A DNA stretch of 64,000 bases, from contig QCID01000004.1 in assembly GCA_003216895.1 (NCBI GenBank), positions 39,458 to 103,457 of the forward strand, given 5' to 3'. Within the stretch, counting starts at the first letter, position 1. Each line of letters opens with the position of its first letter. The translations under genes and the position numbers were made by a program. Below the pieces are notes generated by a model, which saw only the letters and a list, made by a program, of their open reading frames with translations, ran no database searches and was not told the origin of the DNA. Positions 11,088 through 21,606 of the stretch are shown here, piece by piece. This DNA comes from Prochlorococcus sp. AG-402-K04 (GTDB lineage: Bacteria > Cyanobacteriota > Cyanobacteriia > PCC-6307 > Cyanobiaceae).

Positions 11088-12149
11088 TTATTTTGTAGCT
11101 GTTTCTATGAGACTAGCAACAAGTTTTTCGAGTTTTAATCCAGAAGCTTCCCATAACATTGGATACATGCTTGTTTTAGTGAATCCTGGCAAGGTATTAA
11201 CTTCATTTAGATAAATCTGTTGAGTGCTTTCTTGATAAAAGAAATCGACTCTCGCCAAACCACAAGCATTAATAGCTTTACATGCCTCTATAGCCAGCTT
11301 TTGTATCTTCTTAGCTATGTCTATATTCAAATCAGCTGGGATAATTGTACTGCTTAGATTCTCATCGTATTTCGAATCATATGTATACCAATCAGTTTGA
11401 AATTTAACTTCGCCAACAACTGATGCTTTCATTATGGACTTTCCTAATACTCCACATTCAAGTTCTCTACCTTCAATATTTTTTTCTATGATGATTCTCT
11501 CATCATATTTTGCTGCAATTTTAATCCCATTAATCAGTTCTTGTTTTGAGTATGCTTTGGTTATGCCAATAGAAGAACCTAGGTTGGCTGGCTTAATAAA
11601 ACATGGATAGTTTATTATTTTTTCTATTTTATCAAAAACAGATTTCATAAATAATTTATTAAGTAAATTCTCTTTGAGCAAATAAATATATGGAGTTTGT
11701 GGAAGATTAAATGATTTAAAAATCGATTTCATTGCTATTTTATCCATACCTAAAGATGAACCAAGAGTTCCTGATCCAACAAAAGGTTTTCTTGTTAATT
11801 TAAACAACCCTTGAATAACTCCATCTTCTCCATTGGGACCATGTAATGCGGGAAACCATACATCAACTTTGTTGCTTTCTGTTGGGAAATTTATCATATT
11901 ATTTATAAAATTTTTATTACTTTTTATTGGTTTAGTTAATTCCTTATCGCCAAATAAAATTGATTTTGAGTATTCTGAATCTTCCCAGAAACCATGCTTG
12001 TCTATATAAATTGGATTTACAATAAAGCGCTCACGGTTATAAGGATGAGATAAGGCGTCGTAAATTGCTTTGGCTGATTTGATGGAAACCAAATGTTCGC
12101 TTGATACGCCACCAAATACAAGTCCTATAATCAGTTTATTTTTCAACAT
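11088..12149 (-). CDS. ddl: D-alanine--D-alanine ligase
   Basis: GGVSSEHLVSIKSA, LHGPNGEDGVIQGLF, YLNEVNTLPGFTKTSMYP. Confidence 0.97.
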   Translation of the reverse strand: MLKNKLIIGLVFGGVSSEHLVSIKSAKAIYDALSHPYNRERFIVNPIYIDKHGFWEDSEYSKSILFGDKELTKPIKSNKNFINNMINFPTESNKVDVWFPALHGPNGEDGVIQGLFKLTRKPFVGSGTLGSSLGMDKIAMKSIFKSFNLPQTPYIYLLKENLLNKLFMKSVFDKIEKIINYPCFIKPANLGSSIGITKAYSKQELINGIKIAAKYDERIIIEKNIEGRELECGVLGKSIMKASVVGEVKFQTDWYTYDSKYDENLSSTIIPADLNIDIAKKIQKLAIEACKAINACGLARVDFFYQESTQQIYLNEVNTLPGFTKTSMYPMLWEASGLKLEKLVASLIETATK

Positions 12150-12201
12150 GTCTGTTTTATTTCGATTATTCTATAAGGTGATTTATTGAATTTATCAAAA
12201 C

Positions 12202-13593
12202 TTATGAAATGCTTCCAGTTAATGAAAATGGACGTATTTCATTGATTTTTATATTCACTATTTCGCCTGGTTTATGTGATTTGCTAATGCTTTTGGGCCT
12301 GGGAAAAAACGTTAGTCGATTTGTTCTAGTTCTTCCCATAAATTGGGAATTATCTTTAGAATTTATATTCTCAATGAGTATTTCCTGTAATGTATCTTTA
12401 TACCTTAAATTTCTTTCTTTGGCAGTCTTCTCCACAAGGGAGTTGACTTCTCTTAGCCTATTAATTTTTATTGTTTCAGACAATTGATTAGGCCATGTAG
12501 CAGCTGGCGTATTTGGTCTAGGAGAGTAGGCTGCAGTATTAACAAGATCAAATTTAACATTCTCTATAAGTGAGAGTGTTTCCTCGAATTCATCTCTCGT
12601 CTCTCCAGGAAAAGCTACAATTGCATCAGAAGTAATAGATGACTCAGGCATTATTTGTTTGATATAATTTATAATCTCTTTATAGGTTTGAACAGTATAC
12701 CCTCGACCCATATTTTTGAGTACTTTATTACTTCCACTTTGGAACGGGATATGAAAGTGTTCACAAACCTTAGGAAGTTTGGCACATACATCTATTAACT
12801 CTTTCGTGAAATATCTTGGATGACTTGTGGCAAATCTAATACGTTCAATCCCCTCAATATCATGTATGAACTCTAATAAATATGAAAGTGTTAATTGTCC
12901 AGATTTATTAAATTCATAAGCTTTAAAGTCTCTGCCATAAGCATCTATATTTTGCCCTAAAAGGGTTATTTCTTTGTATCCAATTCTAGCTAATTCTTCT
13001 ATTTCATTTTTAATAGCTTGCGGTGTTCTTGATTGTTCTTTTCCCCTAACCGAGGGGACTACGCAATAAGTGCATCGCTCATTGCATCCATAGATAATGT
13101 TGACCCAACCGCAGATGGCGCTCTCTCTTCTTGCTGTTGCTATGTCTTCGTAGATGTGCTGTTCATCGGTCGCTAATACTTGGTGACCGTTATCAACTTT
13201 ATTAAGAAGAGTCTCCAGTCGATTTGCATGCTGAGGCCCCATTACAAGATCTATCTCGGGAACTCTTCTTAATAAGGTTTCACCTTCTTGTTGAGCTAAG
13301 CATCCTGCAATAATGATTTTTAAATGGGGATCTGATTTTTTTCTTATAGCTTGTCTTCCCAAATAGCTATAAACTTTTTGCTCAGCATTATCACGAATAG
13401 TACAAGTGTTGTAGAGAATTAAATCCGCTTTAAGTTCCTCTTCAGCAAGTTGATATCCCATTGCTTGCAATATGCCTGACATTCTTTCTGAATCAGCTTT
13501 ATTCATTTGACATCCAAAAGTGGTAATCCAATAGCTTCCCCTGTTGGTCTTTAAAGATGTGCGTTGTTTATTAGGAGCTATGAATGCAGTCAT
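12202..13593 (-). CDS. miaB: tRNA-2-methylthio-N6-dimethylallyladenosine synthase
   Basis: [39 protein letters not shown] track start 13713 lies inside tRNA-His; the in-frame ATG at 13593 ([10 protein letters not shown]) is preferred. Confidence 0.96.
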   Translation of the reverse strand: MTAFIAPNKQRTSLKTNRGSYWITTFGCQMNKADSERMSGILQAMGYQLAEEELKADLILYNTCTIRDNAEQKVYSYLGRQAIRKKSDPHLKIIIAGCLAQQEGETLLRRVPEIDLVMGPQHANRLETLLNKVDNGHQVLATDEQHIYEDIATARRESAICGWVNIIYGCNERCTYCVVPSVRGKEQSRTPQAIKNEIEELARIGYKEITLLGQNIDAYGRDFKAYEFNKSGQLTLSYLLEFIHDIEGIERIRFATSHPRYFTKELIDVCAKLPKVCEHFHIPFQSGSNKVLKNMGRGYTVQTYKEIINYIKQIMPESSITSDAIVAFPGETRDEFEETLSLIENVKFDLVNTAAYSPRPNTPAATWPNQLSETIKINRLREVNSLVEKTAKERNLRYKDTLQEILIENINSKDNSQFMGRTRTNRLTFFPRPKSISKSHKPGEIVNIKINEIRPFSLTGSIS

Positions 13594-13654
13594 CGAGGAT
13601 TTATTTTTTCCTTGGGAAAAAAGATTTTTGAGATTGATTCCAAAAATGTTCAAG

Positions 13655-13728
13655 GGCGAGCGAGGGGATTCGAACCCCCGAATAGCGGCGCCACAAGCCG
13701 CTGCCTTAACCACTTGGCGACGCCCGCC
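13655..13728 (-). tRNA. tRNA-His (GTG)
   Basis: Reverse complement folds as a cloverleaf; loop TTGTGGC on stem GCGGC/GCCGC; G-1:C73 pair typical of tRNA-His. Confidence 0.95.
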
Positions 13729-13931
13729 TTGTGCTTTTAATCTTCCAATGATTTGTCATTTTGAGACTCCAAAATGATTTTGGTAAAAAAATTAGCTTGC
13801 TAATATTGTAGATAGTAAGGATTAATTTTTTAACTTTTTATATTTTGATCACAACGCAATTGAAAGGTATTGAAGTTACTTTGTACTTAGAACCCCGAAT
13901 AATAAAAGATCGGGATTAAAATCTATTCAAA

Positions 13932-15248
13932 GTGAACTTCGCAAAAAATGTTGAATTGATTGCAAGTCCTCCAAAGTCTGGGCGTGTAGATGTCCTGGTT
14001 CCAAGATGTTTGATTGGCAATGGTCAGGATGTATTAAGAACACCAATTGATCAAGAAGGCTTGTCCTCTGTTCAAATTGAGTGGAGTGATGGAACTATTA
14101 CCTCAATTAAGGGTTTAAATGAAATATCTAAAGTTCCTGAGGAAATCCTTCTGCCAAGATTCGCGGAACCTCATGCACATATAGATAAAGCTTTCTCATG
14201 GTCTCGTTCAACTAATTTGAAGGGTACTTACCAAGAAGCCTTGGCAGCGAATCTAAGTGAATATGAATTAAGGTCCAGTGATCAATTAATTTTCAGCGTT
14301 GAAAAGTCTCTGAATCTAGCTCTTGTTAATGGGATAAGGGCAATTAGATCGCATATTGATAGTTTTGGAAAAACTGCAATGAGAGATTGGGAAATCTTGG
14401 AAAATGTTAGAAAAAAATGGCAAGAGAAAATTTTCTTACAGTTCGTAGCTTTGGTTCCATTAGATTTTTGGGAAACTTATGAAGGTGAGCTTTTAGCTCA
14501 AAGAGTTGCTTCCAACGGAGATCTTTTAGGTGGGGTTATAGCTCCGCCTTTTAATAAGAGGAAGACTTTTAAGTCCTTATTACATTTAGTGCGACTTGCT
14601 AATAAACTTAATTGTGATATCGATCTACATATTGATGAGTCTCAGTATTGCTCGGCTGAAGGATTGAAATTACTTCTAGAGGTATTGAGTCAAGTTGAAA
14701 ATGAGATATCAATAACTTGTAGTCATTTAAGCAGCATGGGATTGCTAAGAGAAAAGGCGATTTCAAATTTGGCAAAAAAAATGGCTAAAAGCAAATTAAA
14801 AGTTGTTGCCTTACCACTAACTAATTCTTGGCTTCTTGGACGAAAAGATCGTTCCACTTTAATTAAAAGACCACTGGCACCAATATTTCAACTTCAAAAG
14901 GCTGGAGTTGTTGTATCTGTAGGAGGAGACAATGTAAATGATGCATGGTTTCCTTTGTCTAGTTTTGATCCAATAAATTTAATGGCTTTCTCCATGCCAA
15001 TTGCTCATTTATCTCCCTGGGATAGATTGGGCCTTTCTCCGTTTACCTCGTCTGCAGCACAAGTGCTTAACCTTCAATGGGATGGCCTCTTTCAAAAGGG
15101 AAGTCCTGCCGATTTTATTTTGCTAAATTCAAATAGTTGGGTAAAAGCTTTGTCTGACAGACCTAAAAGAAGAGTGGTAGTTAATGGTGAATTCTTGAAT
15201 GAATTGCCTAAAAACAAAAATTCAACATCCAACAATTCTCATCTATGA
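13932..15248 (+). CDS. Amidohydrolase / cytosine deaminase-like metal-dependent hydrolase
   Basis: LPRFAEPHAHIDKAFSW, DLHIDES, VSVGGDNVNDAWFP motifs. GTG start. Confidence 0.85.
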   Translation: MNFAKNVELIASPPKSGRVDVLVPRCLIGNGQDVLRTPIDQEGLSSVQIEWSDGTITSIKGLNEISKVPEEILLPRFAEPHAHIDKAFSWSRSTNLKGTYQEALAANLSEYELRSSDQLIFSVEKSLNLALVNGIRAIRSHIDSFGKTAMRDWEILENVRKKWQEKIFLQFVALVPLDFWETYEGELLAQRVASNGDLLGGVIAPPFNKRKTFKSLLHLVRLANKLNCDIDLHIDESQYCSAEGLKLLLEVLSQVENEISITCSHLSSMGLLREKAISNLAKKMAKSKLKVVALPLTNSWLLGRKDRSTLIKRPLAPIFQLQKAGVVVSVGGDNVNDAWFPLSSFDPINLMAFSMPIAHLSPWDRLGLSPFTSSAAQVLNLQWDGLFQKGSPADFILLNSNSWVKALSDRPKRRVVVNGEFLNELPKNKNSTSNNSHL

Positions 15249-16597
15249 CTAATAAAGAGAAAGTAGAGTTACTTTTAAGTGAGCTAAAATCAGTACCTGA
15301 TCTAGAGATCTATCAAAAAACTAGTGATTTAAAAAGGTTTTCTAAAGATTTCTATGATTATTCACCGATATTGATTAATGAATTAAAAGATTGTTTAGCT
15401 GACATAGTCGTTCGACCGCTTTCTGTAGATGCAATTATTGTTGTGGCTCAAATGTGTAATAAGTATTCAACTCCTTTGACCCTTAGAGGCTCTGGAACAG
15501 GGAATTATGGCCAATGTGTTCCACTTGACGGTGGAGTCGTTATGGTTATGAATGGTCTTCGGAAAATTAGAAATTTCGATTCAAAATCAGGTGAAGTCAC
15601 AGTTGAATCTGGTTGTTTGCTTAGAGACATTAATGATGAGTTGATTAAACATGGTCGTCAGTTACGGTTGCTTCCTAGTACATGGAGAAGCGCTTCCATT
15701 GGTGGATTTATTGCTGGCGGTTCAGGTGGGATAGGATCCATTCGCTGGGGCTTCCTTAGAGATCCTGGGCATTTGCAGGCCTTAGAAGTAATAACGACTG
15801 AGGATTCACCAAGAAAACTTGAATTGAATGCAAACAATTCTGAAGCTTTAAATCATGCTTATGGAACTAACGGAATTATTACTGCATTGACATTAACAAC
15901 TGCTCCATATGTTGAATGGCAACAAATAGTAGTTGATTGTTTTGATTTGGATCAAGCGGTTGACTTGTTAAGCAAATTTAGTTCTGCAGCACTCGAGCTT
16001 TATTTGGGAACTTTGTTAGAGAAAGAAATTGTTACTTCTCTTCCCTTTGGGACTGGCAAACCTTCAAACAAACATAGAATTTTACTTTTGGTCTCACCTG
16101 ATGGTGTTAGTACCATTGAGCGACTTGCAAAATCGGTTGGCGCAGATTTTGATGACTTAGGTCCAGAAAATCTTAAGGCAGGGACAGGCCTTCGAGAGCT
16201 TTCTTGGAACCATACGACTTTACATATGCGTGGCATTGATCCCAATTGGACATATTTGCAAATGCTTCTTCCTCAGCCGGAGTTGGAAATGATGAAAAAA
16301 TTGAAATCCGATTGGGGATCAAATCTTTTATGGCATCTGGAATGTGTTTGTCAAAATGGAGTTCAAAGATTAGCTTCACTTCCTCTTGTTAAGTGGCAAG
16401 GTGAAGAAGCTATGAATCAATTAATCAGTCAATGCAGAGACCTTGGTGCAGTAATTTTTAATCCACATACAATCACTGTTGAAGATGGAGGCCTAGGTGT
16501 AATTGATTCTGATCAAGTGCAAGCTAAGAGTAACTTTGATCCAAAAGGGATTCTCAATCCAGGTAAACTCAAAGGGTGGAATCTAAAAGTAAATTAA
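15245..16597 (+). CDS. FAD-binding oxidase (GlcD family)
   Basis: PLTLRGSGTGNYGQCVPLDGGVV PCMH-type FAD domain; FDPKGILNPGK C-terminal motif; 4-nt overlap with upstream gene. Confidence 0.88.
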   Translation: MTNKEKVELLLSELKSVPDLEIYQKTSDLKRFSKDFYDYSPILINELKDCLADIVVRPLSVDAIIVVAQMCNKYSTPLTLRGSGTGNYGQCVPLDGGVVMVMNGLRKIRNFDSKSGEVTVESGCLLRDINDELIKHGRQLRLLPSTWRSASIGGFIAGGSGGIGSIRWGFLRDPGHLQALEVITTEDSPRKLELNANNSEALNHAYGTNGIITALTLTTAPYVEWQQIVVDCFDLDQAVDLLSKFSSAALELYLGTLLEKEIVTSLPFGTGKPSNKHRILLLVSPDGVSTIERLAKSVGADFDDLGPENLKAGTGLRELSWNHTTLHMRGIDPNWTYLQMLLPQPELEMMKKLKSDWGSNLLWHLECVCQNGVQRLASLPLVKWQGEEAMNQLISQCRDLGAVIFNPHTITVEDGGLGVIDSDQVQAKSNFDPKGILNPGKLKGWNLKVN

Positions 16598-16622
16598 TTT
16601 AATTGCTATATTTTTAAACAAA

Positions 16623-17861
16623 TTAACTTATCAATATTTTTCTTTGAAAAAGATCACCTATTAAATATAGCGATCCTGAAATGATAGGTGGTGGAGAAGG
16701 CCATCTATGCCGTTTTTTAAGTAATGACAAAACTTCTTCTACACTAAAGGCTTCTTTGATTTGGTCTTTATATTTAGGGCAAAAACTTAAAATTTGATCT
16801 TTTGACCAACTTTGTTGGCCTGGGACAGGAACTATCCAAGCTAAATCTTTCTCTCTAATGAGCTTATGCAAAATGCCTATCATGTCTTTTCTTTTTTGAA
16901 TCCCTAGTATCCAGATAATTCCACTTTCTTGACCAGTCCATGCGTCTCTTTCAATTGATAATTGCTTAGCCGCATGAGGATTATGTGCACCATCAACAAC
17001 TATTGGCATTCCTTCCCATTTTGTTGTTTGAAGTCTTCCAGGCCATTTAGCAAGAGATAAGCCTTCTCGAAGTTGTCCTTCAGAAATATTCCATCCAATA
17101 TTTTTTAAGGATTCAATGACCCCTTTGGCTACAGCTGCATTTTCTTTCTGTATCACTCCTGATAGGCCGAGTTCCCAGCCTGATGGAATTGGATCTACCC
17201 AATGAATGACTGCTTGTTTCCTCTTGGCAGTCTCTTCGAAAACTCTTTTTACGATATTGTGTTGAGTAGCTGTAATGACAGTACTCTTTGTCGTTATTAC
17301 AGCTGCTTTCTCAATAGCTACTTTTTCTAGACTATTGCCTAAGTATTCACAATGATCAAGCCCAATAGCTCCAAATGCAATGATAGGTCTATATTGATGC
17401 GCGGTCGTTGCATCAAGTCTACCTCCAAGCCCTACTTCGAGGATAAGAAGTTCAACTTCCTTTAATGTGAAATATTTAAGTGCTATTGCAATAACACATT
17501 CAAAAGGTGTCAAGCTATATTTTTTTGCAATTGGAAGAAGAGACAGACTTAATGATTGAAATTCTTCTTTAGATATTGGAGTCTTGTTGATACATATTCT
17601 CTCGACCCAATCAACTAAATGTGGAGAAGTGGTAACTCCAGTTTTAATATTTACTAAGCTAAGAACACTATTAATAAAAGCGCTAATAGAGCCTTTCCCA
17701 TTTGTTCCTGCTATGTGAATAGCTGGTGTCTCTTTGCAGGGATCTCCCATGGCATGAATAGCTAATGACATACGATCTATGCCCAGATTCATATCTTTAT
17801 ATTCTTTACGCGTGCTTTCGAAAATGAAATTCGATTGTGCTATGAAAGTTTCATCAGACAT
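16623..17861 (-). CDS. folC: Folylpolyglutamate / dihydrofolate synthase
   Basis: IHIAGTNGKGSISAFINSVL, TTSPHLVDWVERI, DGAHNPHAAKQL. Confidence 0.95.
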   Translation of the reverse strand: MSDETFIAQSNFIFESTRKEYKDMNLGIDRMSLAIHAMGDPCKETPAIHIAGTNGKGSISAFINSVLSLVNIKTGVTTSPHLVDWVERICINKTPISKEEFQSLSLSLLPIAKKYSLTPFECVIAIALKYFTLKEVELLILEVGLGGRLDATTAHQYRPIIAFGAIGLDHCEYLGNSLEKVAIEKAAVITTKSTVITATQHNIVKRVFEETAKRKQAVIHWVDPIPSGWELGLSGVIQKENAAVAKGVIESLKNIGWNISEGQLREGLSLAKWPGRLQTTKWEGMPIVVDGAHNPHAAKQLSIERDAWTGQESGIIWILGIQKRKDMIGILHKLIREKDLAWIVPVPGQQSWSKDQILSFCPKYKDQIKEAFSVEEVLSLLKKRHRWPSPPPIISGSLYLIGDLFQRKILIS

Positions 17862-19021
17862 TTGTCTAGTCTCGATAAAAGTTCGTTGATTTCTTTTTTT
17901 GCAATAGTTAAAGGAGGGACTATTCTTAATACTTTTTTACCAGCTGATACTAGAAGTAATTTCTCTTCTAAGGCGGATTTGACAATATCAAAAGATGTTA
18001 TTTTGATATTGTCTTTTATAACGAGACCTTGAATAAGCCCAACGCCTCGAGTGGAAATAAATATGTCTGAATATTTATTTGAAAGTTTAATTAATCCTTC
18101 TTTTAATTGAGCACCTCTCTCGATGACTTTATTGAGGAGGCCTCTTTTTTGTATTTCCTTCCCAACGGTTAGAGCTGCTCTGCAAGCGAAAGGATTCCCT
18201 CCAAAAGTGCTGGCATGATCACCGGGCTGAAAGACATCAGCCAATTGATTAACCAATAGCGCTCCAATGGCATGACCTCCACCAAGCCCTTTGGCTAGTG
18301 TGAAAACATCAGGTTCAATACCTAGTTGTTCATATCCCCAAAGAGTACCTGTCCTTCCCATTCCAGTTTGGACTTCGTCAAATATCAATAAAACATTGCT
18401 GTGGGTACATTTTTTTCTTAAGAGCTCAAAAAATGATTTTTTTCCAATATTTATTCCCCCCTCACCTTGTATAGGTTCAATAAACACAGCTGCAATTTGT
18501 GGACCTGTCTTTTCTAAATCATCAAATAGATTTACAAAAGATTCACTGTCGTTATAAGTAAAAAACTGAAATCCTTGAACCATTGGCTCGAAACCTTTGT
18601 GGTATTTCGGTTGGCCTGTAGCACTTACAGCTGCGAGTGTTCTTCCGTGAAAGCTTTCCTTTGAGCAAAGAATGACTGGATTGTCGATATTACGTTCAAT
18701 ATGTCCATATTTTCTTGCCAATTTAATTGCAGCTTCATTTGCTTCAGCACCGCTATTGCAAAAGAATACACTCTTGGCAAAACTTTGTGCAGTTAACCAT
18801 TGAGCTAGTTCTTCTTGCTCTGGTATCCCGTAAAGGTTAGATACATGTTGAAGTCTTTTTAATTGTTTTGATAAGGATTTAATTAATGCTTTATCACTGT
18901 GGCCTAGTGAACAAGTTGCAATGCCAGCTACAGCATCAAGATATTTCCGGCCTTTTTTGTCCCAAACCCATGAACCTTTACCCCTAATGAGGTCTAAGGG
19001 GAAACGATTGTAAGTTTTCAT
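17840..19021 (-). CDS. argD: Acetylornithine aminotransferase
   Basis: PLP class III: LIFDEVQTGMGRTGTLWGYEQ, LAKGLGGGHAIGA. Start placed at MKTYNRFPLDL; the longer ORF reads through tRNA-Leu. Confidence 0.95.
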   Translation of the reverse strand: MKTYNRFPLDLIRGKGSWVWDKKGRKYLDAVAGIATCSLGHSDKALIKSLSKQLKRLQHVSNLYGIPEQEELAQWLTAQSFAKSVFFCNSGAEANEAAIKLARKYGHIERNIDNPVILCSKESFHGRTLAAVSATGQPKYHKGFEPMVQGFQFFTYNDSESFVNLFDDLEKTGPQIAAVFIEPIQGEGGINIGKKSFFELLRKKCTHSNVLLIFDEVQTGMGRTGTLWGYEQLGIEPDVFTLAKGLGGGHAIGALLVNQLADVFQPGDHASTFGGNPFACRAALTVGKEIQKRGLLNKVIERGAQLKEGLIKLSNKYSDIFISTRGVGLIQGLVIKDNIKITSFDIVKSALEEKLLLVSAGKKVLRIVPPLTIAKKEINELLSRLDKCLMKLS

Positions 19022-19029
19022 CAATGAAG

Positions 19030-19111
19030 TGGGAGCGGTCGGACTTGAACCGACAAACCCGAAGGTGCCGCATTTTGAGTGCGGTGCGTCTACCAATTCC
19101 ACCACGCTCCC
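19030..19111 (-). tRNA. tRNA-Leu (CAA)
   Basis: Class II tRNA with long variable arm; anticodon stem CCGCA/TGCGG, loop CTCAAAA; acceptor GGGAGCG/CGCTCCC. Confidence 0.95.
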
Positions 19112-19150
19112 ATATGTTTATTTTATGTCAAAACTAGCAAAAATATGAAA

Positions 19151-20527
19151 TTAAGCTGCGTTTTTTTGAGTATCAATATTGTCTTCATTAATTATTTTGC
19201 TAGAGAAAGAACTTTGAGATGTTGTTTGATCAAATTTTCTAGAAATAATAGAACCTGCATTAGTTAATTTTTCTTCAAATTTTTCATAGCCTCTATCTAA
19301 GTGTTCGAGGCCCGTGAAAATACTATTACCTTGAGCAGAGAGACATGCAAGGATAATGGCAGCAGAGGAACGTAAATCTCCTCCCTCTACATTTGATCCT
19401 ACAAGTTCTTTTACTCCTTTTATATAAGCAATATTGTTTTCTAGATAAATACAGGCGCCCATTTTATTTAGCTCTAAAACGTGTTGCATTCTCTTCTCAA
19501 AAACTCTTTCTTTGATTTTGCTTGAACCTTTAGCGGTGGCCATTAGTGACATAAATGGAGCCTGAAGATCAGTGGGAAAGCCAGGAAATGGACTTGTGAT
19601 TATGTCAACTCCTGAAATCTCTCTTGGAATGATTTTTAAATGATTATTCCCATTTTGAGATATTGAACAGCCACATTCTTTTAATTTTGAAATAACAGCG
19701 CCCAAATGATTTGGGATTACTGGACCAATAATGAGAGGCGAGCGTGTTATCGCTGCAGCAATAAGAAAAGTTCCTGCTTCTATCCTGTCGGGAATAACAC
19801 AATGAGAAGTCCCGCTTAAAGATCTCACTCCAAGTATTGTGATTTTTTTCGTTCCAGCTCCAAAAACCTTTGCTCCCATTGAATTAAGCATTTTCGCGAG
19901 ATCCTGGATCTCTGGTTCTCTAGCGGGATTCGATATTGTTGTTTTACCTAAAGCTAAACAAGAAGCCATCAAGATGGTTTCCGTAGCTCCAACGCTGGGA
20001 TATTTAAGAGTAATATTTGCTCCACGTAATCTTTTGTCTTTGGTTGAAACTTGAGCTTTTACAACATCATCTATAACTTCAACTTCCGCACCTAAAGCTT
20101 TTAGACCATTTATATGTTCATCAACAGGTCTTGCTCCAATATTGCAACCTCCGGGTAAAGGCATTTTTGCTTCTCCAAGTCTTGTAAGTAAGGGGCCAAC
20201 ACAGAAAAAGCTTGCTCTTAGGCTATGAACTAGTTGATAGGGTAATTCAATGTTATGAATGGACTCTGAATTAATCTCGATAGAATTATTTGTTTTAGTT
20301 AACTTTGCGCCCAAATGACAGAGAATCTCTGACATGACTTCAATGTCCGTAAGTTGCGGGACATTTTTAATGAGGAGTTTTTCTTTCGTAAGAAGAGAAG
20401 CAGCCATTAAAGCTAGTGAAGAATTTTTTGCCCCACTAACTTTTAAGACCCCACTAAGCGGACGCCCTCCTTTTACCTCCAGATGTGGCGGAATAATATT
20501 CCTTTTCATTGTCGCCACACTACTCAT
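19151..20527 (-). CDS. murA: UDP-N-acetylglucosamine 1-carboxyvinyltransferase
   Basis: [57 protein letters not shown]. Confidence 0.98.
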   Translation of the reverse strand: MSSVATMKRNIIPPHLEVKGGRPLSGVLKVSGAKNSSLALMAASLLTKEKLLIKNVPQLTDIEVMSEILCHLGAKLTKTNNSIEINSESIHNIELPYQLVHSLRASFFCVGPLLTRLGEAKMPLPGGCNIGARPVDEHINGLKALGAEVEVIDDVVKAQVSTKDKRLRGANITLKYPSVGATETILMASCLALGKTTISNPAREPEIQDLAKMLNSMGAKVFGAGTKKITILGVRSLSGTSHCVIPDRIEAGTFLIAAAITRSPLIIGPVIPNHLGAVISKLKECGCSISQNGNNHLKIIPREISGVDIITSPFPGFPTDLQAPFMSLMATAKGSSKIKERVFEKRMQHVLELNKMGACIYLENNIAYIKGVKELVGSNVEGGDLRSSAAIILACLSAQGNSIFTGLEHLDRGYEKFEEKLTNAGSIISRKFDQTTSQSSFSSKIINEDNIDTQKNAA

Positions 20528-20769
20528 ATTGGAGCGAACTGCTTACTCAGCCATAATGCCAAGTGGATTTCAAATAGTCCAGTCAACCGTATCGAAAATT
20601 TATGGGTTCAAATTAAATATTGATAATATTGAAAGTTTGAATAAAATTTTTAATATAGTTTTATTGAAGTTAATAAGAAAATTCAATGTTTATTTTAATG
20701 CAAGAAACTTTTCTGCTTTTTAAAAATTAAATAATTTGAGGTTGGAAAATTAATAATTCATATTCGCCA

Positions 20770-21606
20770 TTGATTACAAGTAAAAGGAACCCGTTGGTTA
20801 GGAAATTGAGGGGTCTTTTAAAAAAAACTGGACGTGAAGAGCATTCTTCTCTTTTGCTTGAGGGATCTCATTTGTTAGAAGAGGCTTTGAAAACAAATTT
20901 TTTGCCAACAGAAGTTATTGCAACTCCTGAATGGTGCTATGAGCATGAAGAGGTATTAAAAAAAATAGCTTCAAGATCTTTATTAACCCTAGTAACTACG
21001 AATGTTTTAGAAGCATCTTTGTCAACAGTGACGCCTGATGGTGTCGCAGCGATATTCCCAATACCAGGTTTGCCAAAACAGAGAAAAGCCCCAAAGCACA
21101 TTTTAGCTTTAGATAGGATTCAAGACCCTGGAAATTTGGGAAATTTATTCCGATCAGCCCTTGCTGCTGAATATGACGTTATTTGGTTAGCTTCTGGAGC
21201 AGATCCTCTAAATCAAAAGGTTTTAAGATCCTCAGTTGGCTCAGTTCTTCATTTACCTTTTGAACGGATTGGAGATTCATCTTCTTCAAGTATTGACATG
21301 CTTGTTTCAAAACTCAATATTGCAATTGATAATAATTACCAAGTAGTAGGAACAATTTCACCGAATAAAATTACTGATAAGCAAGTGAAACCTTATTGGG
21401 AATTAGACTGGGAACTCCCTACTGTATTGGTTCTTGGTAATGAAGGCTCAGGTGTTCATGCTTCTATTGAAGCCTGTTGTTCAGACTTTGTTACTTTGCC
21501 TCATAGCTCATTAGTTGATTCATTAAATGTGGCATCTGCGGCAGTTCCTCTATTGTTGGAGCGACAAAGAGTAAAAATGGTTAAGGGTATCCAAAAAAAA
21601 CCGTGA
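20770..21606 (+). CDS. TrmH/SpoU family RNA methyltransferase
   Basis: TTG start; LDRIQDPGNLGNLFRSALA, VLGNEGSGV, SLNVASAAVPLLLER. Confidence 0.95.
   Translation: MITSKRNPLVRKLRGLLKKTGREEHSSLLLEGSHLLEEALKTNFLPTEVIATPEWCYEHEEVLKKIASRSLLTLVTTNVLEASLSTVTPDGVAAIFPIPGLPKQRKAPKHILALDRIQDPGNLGNLFRSALAAEYDVIWLASGADPLNQKVLRSSVGSVLHLPFERIGDSSSSSIDMLVSKLNIAIDNNYQVVGTISPNKITDKQVKPYWELDWELPTVLVLGNEGSGVHASIEACCSDFVTLPHSSLVDSLNVASAAVPLLLERQRVKMVKGIQKKP

Noticed and set aside
13594-13713. N-terminal extension of the miaB ORF ([22 protein letters not shown]...)
   Set aside because: It is translation through tRNA-His; true start taken as the ATG at 13593.
19022-19105. N-terminal extension of the argD ORF (MVELVDAPHSKCGTFGFVGSSPTAPTS)
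   Set aside because: It is translation through tRNA-Leu, a common annotation artefact.
20334-20723. 129-aa + strand ORF
   Set aside because: Mostly antisense to murA; low-complexity tail; no family motif.
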